Assembly (NCBI GenBank): GCA_030595485.1
Contig: JAUVDE010000279.1
Coordinates: 1-5,057 of the forward strand
DNA from: Draconibacterium sp.
Lineage (GTDB): Bacteria > Bacteroidota > Bacteroidia > Bacteroidales > Prolixibacteraceae
Direction of reading: 5' to 3'
DNA: 5,057 nt
Under the pieces are notes generated by a model. The model was not told the DNA's origin, did no database searches, and worked only from the letters and a program-made list of their open reading frames with translations. Positions 1-5,057 of the stretch are shown here, one piece after another (the first letter of the stretch is position 1; each line of letters starts with the position of its first letter). A program made the translations under genes and the position numbers.

Positions 1-2142
1 TCTGTTCATGCGAGGAAAATTCTTCAGAAAATACTATCAGAAAATCCCATTCTTGAGAAAATGATGCGTTTTTCAGCCTCCGAAACCGAAGCGTTAAATG
101 CCACACGTAATTGGGTTTTACCCCAACTAATGAAGAATAAAATCGCAAAAGAATTTTACATAGATAAGCGCCACAACCCCGAATTTGCAGCATTACTTAA
201 ATGGGAAGATTTGGCCGCGATACGTATTCTAGACTACATAAGTCATGCAAACGAAGAATATCCCGACCAGAATATTGGTGGTGAAATTGCAGTAACAAAT
301 CCAATTAAAATGTTGTGGTTGGCAACAAATTTTGGAATTGGTGGTGCAAAAGCCGCCTTTTTTAACGACATGCTATTACTCCTTCGGCAGTTAAACGGGA
401 AGTTTCCAAAAGAACTTCCTTCGAAAGAAAAGGTAGTAAGCTGGATGGAAAGGTTTCCATCGGGAATTGAACCAAGAATAATTAAAATTAGAGACAGCAA
501 CCAAAAACGAATTATAGGTGTTTTGATTAAGAAAATAGACTCCGGCGAAATTATATCCAAAAAATATTTCTTCCAGCCTGATTTAACGCTCATTCAGAAA
601 GAAAAAAAAATGATGGAGTGGTGGCAACAAAATAATTTTCATTTGCGCTTTGCTGTTCGCTCGCCTGAAATGCTGAATGAGATGCTGGATAATTCGCTCG
701 ACCCCGACACGATGGCCATTCTTCTTGCAGCAAAAGAAAAAGGAATTCCATTTTTTATAAACCCTTACTACATATCGTTACTAAATGTTCAAACTCCCGA
801 TTTTGCAGTTGGGGCCGACCTTGCAATTCGTTGTTATGTACTTTACAGCAAACAACTGGTTGAAGAGTTTGGAAAAATTGTTGCCTGGGAAAAAGAGGAC
901 AAAGTAGAATCTGGCAAACCCAATGCCGCCGGTTGGATTTTACCTTCGCACAACATCCATCGACGTTATCCTGAAGTGGCAATTTTTATTCCCGACACCG
1001 TTGGTCGTGCTTGTGGTGGACTTTGTGCCAGCTGCCAACGACTTTACGATTTCCAAAGCGGACGTTACAATTTCAATCTTGACAAACTAAAACCAAACGA
1101 ATCGTGGAACAAACGACTACCAAAGCTTCTGAACTATTTTAAAGATGACTCACAATTACGAGATATTCTGATTACCGGGGGCGATGCTTTAATGAGTACT
1201 GACAAGAATCTTAAAGACATTTTAGATGCAGTTTATGAAATGGCAAAACACAAAAGAGAGGAAAATCTAAATCGTAAAGAAAAATATGCTGAAATTATAA
1301 GAGTGCGAATTGGCACCCGACTTCCTGTTTATATTCCACAAAGAATAACACCGGAGTTAATTAAAATACTTGCCGACTTTAAAGAGAAAGCACAAAATAT
1401 AGGTATTCAACAATTTATTATTCAAACCCATTTTCAATCGCCAATGGAAGTTACTCCCGAATCGGAGCAGGCCATAAAGCTTTTACTAAACTCGGGTTGG
1501 GCTGTTACTAATCAGCTGGTTTTAACCGCCGAAGCCTCGCGCCGCGGACACACAGCAAAACTGCGTAAAGTATTAAATAGTATTGGCGTACTAACGTATT
1601 ACACATTCACGGTTAAGGGATTTAAAGAAAATAGTGCAAATTTCTCTCCTAATTCGCGGGCAGTGCAAGAACAAATGGAAGAGAAAACATATGGACTAAT
1701 TCCTCAAAGTGAGTTGAAACTAGCAAAGAATCTACTGCTTGAACCTAAAAATATAAAAGAAAAAATAACTGAACTACTTCATAAAAGAGATCTTCCGTTT
1801 CTAGCAACCGACCGCAATATTTTAAACCTGCCGGGAGTTGGAAAAAGTTTGACTTTCCGCACCATTGGTATTACGCGTTACGGCAGGCGAATTTTAGAAT
1901 TCGACCACGACAAAACCCGAAATCACAGTCCTATAATCAATAAAATGGGAAAAGTGATAATAATCGAATCGAAATCGATTGAAGAATATTTACATCAACT
2001 CAGTGAAATGGGAGAAGAGCGTGCAGAATATGAAGGTATTTATGGATATTCTATTGGGCAAACCGAACCGAGAATGGCGATGTACGAATATCCCAATTAT
2101 GATTTTGATGTTACCGAGGAGTTTACCAATTTGGAGATTTAG
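1..2142 (+). CDS. KamA-family radical SAM/PLP aminomutase-like protein, 5' end probably outside window
   Basis: This is a homologue of lysine 2,3-aminomutase (LAM), whose family moves an amino group from the alpha to the beta carbon using a 4Fe-4S cluster, S-adenosylmethionine and PLP. Numbering is from the ATG at 61 (693 residues). The radical SAM motif CGGLCASC gives Cys318, Cys322 and Cys325. Arg327 matches LAM Arg134, which binds the substrate carboxylate. LITGGDAL (370-377) is the SAM-contacting GGD segment, and PGVGK ends in Lys595, the PLP lysine. LAM-like NPYYISLL (234-241) and HRRYP (300-304) precede the cluster. LAM's lysine-binding Asp293 is Lys519 here, and its zinc cysteines are missing. 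About 180 N-terminal residues have no LAM counterpart that I recognise. The frame is open from base 1 to the ATG at 61, and those 20 codons read as a plausible helix, so the true start is probably upstream; ATG61 is the alternative. The family is secure, but the substrate is not lysine with any confidence; glutamate or another acidic amino acid is inferred. Confidence 0.88.
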   Translation, partial: SVHARKILQKILSENPILEKMMRFSASETEALNATRNWVLPQLMKNKIAKEFYIDKRHNPEFAALLKWEDLAAIRILDYISHANEEYPDQNIGGEIAVTNPIKMLWLATNFGIGGAKAAFFNDMLLLLRQLNGKFPKELPSKEKVVSWMERFPSGIEPRIIKIRDSNQKRIIGVLIKKIDSGEIISKKYFFQPDLTLIQKEKKMMEWWQQNNFHLRFAVRSPEMLNEMLDNSLDPDTMAILLAAKEKGIPFFINPYYISLLNVQTPDFAVGADLAIRCYVLYSKQLVEEFGKIVAWEKEDKVESGKPNAAGWILPSHNIHRRYPEVAIFIPDTVGRACGGLCASCQRLYDFQSGRYNFNLDKLKPNESWNKRLPKLLNYFKDDSQLRDILITGGDALMSTDKNLKDILDAVYEMAKHKREENLNRKEKYAEIIRVRIGTRLPVYIPQRITPELIKILADFKEKAQNIGIQQFIIQTHFQSPMEVTPESEQAIKLLLNSGWAVTNQLVLTAEASRRGHTAKLRKVLNSIGVLTYYTFTVKGFKENSANFSPNSRAVQEQMEEKTYGLIPQSELKLAKNLLLEPKNIKEKITELLHKRDLPFLATDRNILNLPGVGKSLTFRTIGITRYGRRILEFDHDKTRNHSPIINKMGKVIIIESKSIEEYLHQLSEMGEERAEYEGIYGYSIGQTEPRMAMYEYPNYDFDVTEEFTNLEI

Positions 2143-2194
2143 CTAATCTGCATTTATTATAATTCTGTGATTTCGATGACATAAGAGGAAAAAT

Positions 2195-3055
2195 CTATGC
2201 GAGGTCTTCCAAGAGCTCGGCACCTAAAGTTCCATTCGCAATTTCTCTAACTTCTCCAGTCATTCGAATTTCCCAGTCCTCATCAATTTCAATGGCAAGA
2301 CTACCACCCGGCATTTTAATGCTTAAGTTCCGTTCGGTTAATCCACGTTTCACTACGGTGCACGCCACTGCACACGACGAGCTTCCGGATGCCAAAGTCC
2401 AACCGGCACCACGCTCCCAAATAATAACTTCAACTTCGTTTGGCGAAGTAACTTTGGCAAACTGTACATTTATACGATTTGGAAACATCGGGTGGTTTTC
2501 AATCTCTGAACCATAACGTAAGATTTCAGCCTCATCCAGCTCTTCTTTTAAAACAACACAGTGTGGGTTGCCAACCGAGACACAATTAATCTCGTATTCC
2601 TTATCTGCCAGCTTTAATGTTTCGCCAATACATTCCTCATTTTCACAAGTAACAGGTATTTTTTCCGATTCGAAAATAGCTTTACCCATATCTACTTTAA
2701 TGGTCTTAGCTTTGCCATTTTTCTCTGCAATTACTTCGGCTTTTACCAAACCACCCAAAGTTTCAATGCTGAATACTTTACCCGAAGTAAAACCATAATC
2801 GTATAAATACTTGGCAAAAATACGCAGCCCATTTCCACTTTTCTCCGCTTCCGAACCATCGGGATTTAAAATACGCAAACCAAAGTCAGCTTTCTTGCTT
2901 GGTACTTTTAACAGAATACCATCGGAACCAATTCCGAAGTGAACATCACAAATGCGAACAATTGCTTTTTCAGTTAATTCGAACGAAATATCATCCTGAT
3001 TAAGCGTAATATAGTCGTTTCCTAAGCCGTGTGATTTTACAAAGAAATTCTGCAT
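2195..3055 (-). CDS. dapF: Diaminopimelate epimerase (DapF) homologue with Ser/Ser in place of the catalytic Cys pair
   Basis: This 286-residue protein is close to the usual DapF length (about 270-280) and spans both halves of the fold. DapF interconverts LL- and meso-diaminopimelate in the cytoplasm, for lysine and peptidoglycan synthesis, using two cysteines as acid and base. Substrate-binding residues known from Haemophilus DapF are visible: Asn13 in HGLGNDY, Asn64 in NPDGS, Asn163 in GNPHC, Asn196 in NRINV, and Glu214-Arg215 in ERGAG. The first catalytic cysteine (normally CGNG) is Ser73 in KSGNG (codon AGT), and the second (normally ACG) is Ser223 in TLASGSSSCA (codon TCC). The residue that is usually Glu after GAG is Trp219. 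The frame is intact and the motifs are coherent, so this looks like a maintained variant, not a decaying gene. The start is ATG at 3055 with no Shine-Dalgarno sequence. It converges on the kamA-like gene, 52 bp apart, with no clear terminator between them. The fold is secure. DAP epimerase activity is uncertain: it may be the organism's DapF, a paralogue with another substrate, or a non-catalytic relative. Confidence 0.88.
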   Translation of the reverse strand: MQNFFVKSHGLGNDYITLNQDDISFELTEKAIVRICDVHFGIGSDGILLKVPSKKADFGLRILNPDGSEAEKSGNGLRIFAKYLYDYGFTSGKVFSIETLGGLVKAEVIAEKNGKAKTIKVDMGKAIFESEKIPVTCENEECIGETLKLADKEYEINCVSVGNPHCVVLKEELDEAEILRYGSEIENHPMFPNRINVQFAKVTSPNEVEVIIWERGAGWTLASGSSSCAVACTVVKRGLTERNLSIKMPGGSLAIEIDEDWEIRMTGEVREIANGTLGAELLEDLA

Positions 3056-3141
3056 GGTATCTGTTTTAGTAATACCAATTACATGTTAAAATGATTGATA
3101 AATAAATTGAATTATTTTTTTCTTATTCAAAGCAAAAAACC

Positions 3142-3165
3142 TTTTCATAGCCTTAGTTATGAAAA
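3142..3165. repeat. Inverted repeat in the dapF-homologue leader
   Basis: TTTTCATA (3142-3149) and TATGAAAA (3158-3165) form a perfect 8-bp dyad with an 8-nt spacer. As + strand RNA the stem could extend to 10 bp around a CTTA loop through a G-U and a C-G pair. Read in the dapF direction, the hairpin is followed by GG and six T residues (3139 down to 3134). It is therefore either a weak attenuator- or terminator-like structure or a regulator-binding dyad just upstream of a TTGCTTTG sequence (3135-3128), one mismatch from TAnnTTTG. In sequence this AT-rich a chance dyad is possible, so function is unproven. Confidence 0.35.
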
Positions 3166-3243
3166 TAATTTTCAATGAAGAAGAAGGGAAAAAGAAACAA
3201 TTTATATCACTCATTTTGATGTATTATTGGTATAAATATTCAT

Positions 3244-3277
3244 CAAAAATATAATTCTTACTTATTTAAACTTCAAA
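3244..3277 (-). promoter_or_regulatory. Candidate Bacteroidota-type promoter for the dapF homologue
   Basis: On the minus strand, TATTTTTG (3251-3244) matches the Bacteroidota -7 consensus TAnnTTTG. A TTTG (3277-3274) lies upstream as a possible -33 element. The 22-bp spacing is slightly longer than the usual 19-21, and the leader would be about 190 nt, so this is only a candidate. The -7 element overlaps one arm of the TTTTGATG/CATCAAAA inverted repeat (3214-3248). A nearer but poorer alternative is TTGCTTTG at 3135-3128. Confidence 0.25.
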
Positions 3278-3302
3278 ACAACTTGAATATTTTACACTTT
3301 AG

Positions 3303-3340
3303 AGAATAAAAAAAGGTTCGAAGCTGAGCTCCGAACCTTT
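3303..3340 (-). terminator. Rho-independent terminator of mdh
   Basis: On the minus strand AAAGGTTCG (3340-3332) pairs perfectly with CGAACCTTT (3320-3312), with an 11-nt loop that can add an inner AG/CT pairing. The stem runs straight into a T tract: seven consecutive A residues on the + strand (3308-3314), three of them inside the stem, then ATTCT. It starts about 25 nt beyond the mdh stop codon. The other orientation lacks a T tract, so it serves mdh. Confidence 0.85.
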
Positions 3341-3365
3341 ATATCTTATTGAAAATTCTTTCGAA

Positions 3366-4286
3366 TTATAGTAAGTCGTTTACTTTAGAAACACCTACAG
3401 CACTTGCAGCTAAAGCAGCTTTTTCAGCTTCAGACAATTTAATTTCAACGATTTTTTCGATACCGTTTTTACCGATAATACATGGAACACCAATTGAGAC
3501 ATCGTTTAATCCGAACTCACCTTCTAACAATGCAGAACATGCAAACATTTTTTTAGAATCAAGGGCAATAGCTTTTACCAATTCTGATACTGCAGCACCT
3601 GGAGCATACCATGCGCTTGTACCCAAAAGTTTAGTTAAAGTAGCACCTCCAACTTTAGTAGCTTGAACTACTTCGGCTTGTTTTTCTTCTGTCAAGAATT
3701 CAGCAACAGGAACACTGTTACGAACTGCTTTCTCGATAAGTGGAACCATACCTGTATCGCTGTGACCACCAATTACCATTGCATCAACGTCAGACTGAGG
3801 ACATTCTAATGCTTCGGCTAAACGGAATTTGAAACGAGCGCTATCTAAAGCACCACCCATACCAATAATTCGGTTTTTAGCAATACCTGTAGCTTTATGA
3901 GCTAAATAAGCCATTGTATCCATTGGGTTACTAACCACAATGATAATTACGTTTGGCGACTCAGCAATTAATTTTGTTGAAACATCTTTTACAATGCCTG
4001 CGTTAATACCAATCAACTCTTCACGAGTCATACCTGGTTTACGTGGAATACCACTAGTAATAACTGCAACATCGCTATTAGCTGTTTTTGAATAATCGTT
4101 GGTTGCTCCAACAATATTTGAATCGAAACCGTTCAATGAAGCAGTTTGCATCAAGTCCATTGCTTTACCTTCAGCAAAACCTTCTTTGATATCTACTAAT
4201 ACAATCTCTGCTGCGAAATCTTTTATTGCAATGTACTCAGCACAACTTGCGCCTACTGCACCTGCTCCAACAACTGTTACTTTCAT
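3366..4286 (-). CDS. mdh: Malate dehydrogenase, NAD-dependent, LDH-like type
   Basis: The protein reversibly oxidises malate to oxaloacetate with NAD in the cytoplasm, as a step of the TCA cycle or its reductive branch. Its 306 residues fit the LDH-like bacterial MDH family (about 310). The N-terminal Rossmann motif GAGAVG (7-12) is followed by the NAD-selecting Asp32 in LVDI. The substrate loop GIPRKPGMTR has Arg82 at the position that selects oxaloacetate over pyruvate (LDH has Gln there) and Arg88, the Arg109 equivalent that polarises the carbonyl. Asp148 and Arg151 (LDSAR) and His175 (GGHSDT) complete the catalytic Asp-His relay and the carboxylate-binding Arg. All key residues are present. 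The start is ATG at 4286, leaving an intact GxGxxG next to the N-terminus. It has its own promoter and terminator and so is probably monocistronic. Nothing is unusual in the protein itself. Confidence 0.97.
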   Translation of the reverse strand: MKVTVVGAGAVGASCAEYIAIKDFAAEIVLVDIKEGFAEGKAMDLMQTASLNGFDSNIVGATNDYSKTANSDVAVITSGIPRKPGMTREELIGINAGIVKDVSTKLIAESPNVIIIVVSNPMDTMAYLAHKATGIAKNRIIGMGGALDSARFKFRLAEALECPQSDVDAMVIGGHSDTGMVPLIEKAVRNSVPVAEFLTEEKQAEVVQATKVGGATLTKLLGTSAWYAPGAAVSELVKAIALDSKKMFACSALLEGEFGLNDVSIGVPCIIGKNGIEKIVEIKLSEAEKAALAASAVGVSKVNDLL

Positions 4287-4322
4287 CTTAATAGTCTGTT
4301 TTTATGTTATAAAATCTGTAGT

Positions 4323-4355
4323 CCTTAAACAATTAATAGTCAAATTGTTTAAAGG
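4323..4355. repeat. Inverted repeat / stem-loop at the predicted 5' end of the mdh mRNA
   Basis: CCTTAAACAATT (4323-4334) and AATTGTTTAAAGG (4343-4355) are complementary over 12 pairs with one bulged base and an 8-nt loop (4335-4342). On the minus strand the dyad begins about 4 nt past the predicted -7 box, so it would fold at or within a few bases of the mRNA 5' end. It could be a stability-enhancing 5' hairpin or an operator overlapping the transcription start. The structure is seen directly; the role is inferred. Confidence 0.55.
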
Positions 4356-4359
4356 CCTG

Positions 4360-4390
4360 CAAAGATAATTATTTTTCGTGAGGTGGGAAA
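4360..4390 (-). promoter_or_regulatory. Bacteroidota-type promoter of mdh
   Basis: On the minus strand TATCTTTG (4367-4360) is an exact match to the primary sigma factor -7 consensus TAnnTTTG of Bacteroidota. TTTC (4390-4387), one base from the TTTG -33 element, lies 19 bp upstream, the expected spacing. Transcription would start near 4353-4356, leaving a leader of about 65-70 nt before the mdh ATG. The sequence just upstream of that ATG is A/T-rich without a Shine-Dalgarno motif, as is usual in this phylum. Confidence 0.7.
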
Positions 4391-4531
4391 TAAAAGCCAT
4401 GGCCGAAATACGGTTTAACGTTTAGGTAAGAAATCTGTTAAGAGGTGTGAAAGGGATGTGATCTTTGTCAGTTTACCGATTGAGAAAACATTAATTTAGA
4501 TGGGTGGGGTTACTCCTTATTTGCGACTCCT

Positions 4532-5057
4532 CTAATTTAACCAATAAGTCATTTTCAATACTACGGCACGATTTCTTCCCATCCAATCACCTGTGAAATA
4601 ATTATCGGTATATACCAAATAAATATCGGAAACCGGCTGATAACGCCACTGAAAGCGTGAATTTATATTTAGATTATCAATTTGGTTATTATATTGCACA
4701 AAGGTAGACCAGAAAATTTTATCAGTAAAAGTGATATCTACTTTGGGTCCAACCAGCATAAATTGGGTTCGTTCAAATGGGGCGCCCAAATCCATATCAG
4801 TGTAATTAAAATTCATCGATAGATTTACATAAGGCTGAAAACGATAGCCAATTTCTCCTTCAACATATTGAATATCGCCACTGTAATACCCGCCTTTCAT
4901 AATTTCAGCTTCCCAGTTGAATAAGTTCTTCCGGGTTGATTCGTACTTTATGGAAATACCTCCAAAATCGTATTTCGAACCTTTGGGCAAGAAATAGTCG
5001 GGATCGTCTGATGGATTAAAATCACGCTGTAGTACTACATATTTATCCGTATATTCA
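4532..5057 (-). CDS. DUF5916-type outer-membrane beta-barrel protein, C-terminal part (5' end outside window)
   Basis: Only the last 174 residues are here; the frame is open to the right edge, so the start lies outside the window. The sequence has alternating polar and aromatic strands typical of an outer-membrane beta-barrel, such as VEGEIGYRFQPYVNL and NSRFQWRYQPVSDIYLVY. It ends in MTYWLN, close to the aromatic C-terminal strand recognised by the BAM machinery. The RFQWRYQPxSDIYLVYTDNYF block followed by NRAVVLKMTYW resembles the C-terminus of the Bacteroidota DUF5916 proteins, which carry an N-terminal family-9 carbohydrate-binding-like domain; this is recognised from memory. Function is poorly known; surface binding or transport of a ligand is a guess. 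A TTG codon at 4990 lies inside the barrel strands and is not a real start. The gene reads toward mdh, 245 bp away, with no obvious terminator, so some read-through is possible. Confidence 0.8.
   Translation of the reverse strand, partial: EYTDKYVVLQRDFNPSDDPDYFLPKGSKYDFGGISIKYESTRKNLFNWEAEIMKGGYYSGDIQYVEGEIGYRFQPYVNLSMNFNYTDMDLGAPFERTQFMLVGPKVDITFTDKIFWSTFVQYNNQIDNLNINSRFQWRYQPVSDIYLVYTDNYFTGDWMGRNRAVVLKMTYWLN

Larger units (their letters stand above)
3056..3365. other. AT-rich gene-free spacer between mdh and the dapF homologue
   Basis: These 310 bp separate two genes transcribed leftwards. The right end holds the mdh terminator (3303-3340). The rest should contain the dapF-homologue promoter and leader. 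I see no convincing coding sequence; the longest sensible frame on the + strand is 31 codons (ATG 3159 to TAA 3254), with strongly biased AT-rich composition. Besides the strong dyad at 3142-3165, a second inverted repeat pairs TTTTGATG (3214-3221) with CATCAAAA (3241-3248) across 19 nt. No RNA gene or riboswitch was recognised. Confidence 0.6.

Noticed and set aside
2143..2194. Possible bidirectional terminator between the convergent kamA-like and dapF-like genes
   Set aside because: No stem with a T tract on either side could be found in these 52 bp.
3159..3254. 31-codon open frame on the + strand (ATG 3159 to TAA 3254) in the mdh-dapF spacer
   Set aside because: It is short, AT-driven in composition, shows no recognisable motif or start signal, and overlaps the dyads and promoter candidate serving the opposite strand.
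3366..4286. Open frames on the + strand opposite mdh (for example 3349-3666 and 4099-4368)
   Set aside because: They are antisense shadows of a clearly coding malate dehydrogenase, with no recognisable protein features.
4396..4403. GCCATGGC palindrome upstream of mdh
   Set aside because: It is an isolated 8-bp palindrome without a paired site or T tract; it is not distinguishable from chance.
4462..4469. GATCTTTG on the + strand as a promoter -7 element
   Set aside because: It has one mismatch to TAnnTTTG and there is no gene downstream on that strand for it to serve.
4532..4990. Reading the right-edge gene as a complete 152-residue protein starting at TTG 4990
   Set aside because: The frame continues without a stop to the window edge, and the upstream codons continue the beta-barrel-like sequence, so it is a fragment of a larger gene.
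1..5057. CRISPR array, tRNA or rRNA, insertion sequence, phage or defence genes
   Set aside because: No regularly spaced repeats, cloverleaf-like sequence, transposase motifs or terminal repeats were seen; the window is made of metabolic and envelope genes.

Overview
The window looks like a chromosomal segment from a member of the Bacteroidota, perhaps a Marinilabiliales/Prolixibacteraceae-type organism (the phylum is well supported, the finer placement is a guess). The reasons are the AT-rich sequence, starts with no Shine-Dalgarno sequence, a promoter matching the Bacteroidota TAnnTTTG / TTTG-like pattern ahead of mdh, and the C-terminus of a DUF5916-type outer-membrane protein, a family common in this phylum.

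Layout from left to right. Positions 1-2142 (+) hold a long KamA-family (lysine 2,3-aminomutase-like) radical SAM/PLP enzyme whose reading frame is open to the left edge. It ends 52 bp from a convergent gene at 2195-3055 (-), a diaminopimelate epimerase (DapF) homologue. A gene-free AT-rich stretch (3056-3365) carries the leader of the dapF homologue, two small dyads and a clear intrinsic terminator for the next gene. Positions 3366-4286 (-) encode an NAD-dependent malate dehydrogenase of the LDH-like type. Its promoter and a stem-loop at the predicted 5' end of its mRNA lie at 4323-4390. Positions 4532-5057 (-) are the C-terminal 174 residues of a DUF5916-type beta-barrel protein that runs off the right edge.

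The malate dehydrogenase is an ordinary central-metabolism enzyme. The interest lies in the convergent pair on the left. The DapF homologue keeps its substrate-binding Asn, Glu and Arg residues but has serine in place of both catalytic cysteines. The KamA homologue keeps the Fe-S/SAM cysteines, the Arg that holds the substrate carboxylate and the PLP lysine. It has Lys where lysine 2,3-aminomutase has the lysine-binding Asp293, probably Asn where it has Asp330, and none of the zinc-binding cysteines. The Lys/Asn pair is the one described for glutamate 2,3-aminomutase, so an acidic substrate is more likely than lysine. Both readings come from by-eye alignment to remembered family sequences. No complete new multi-gene system is visible.
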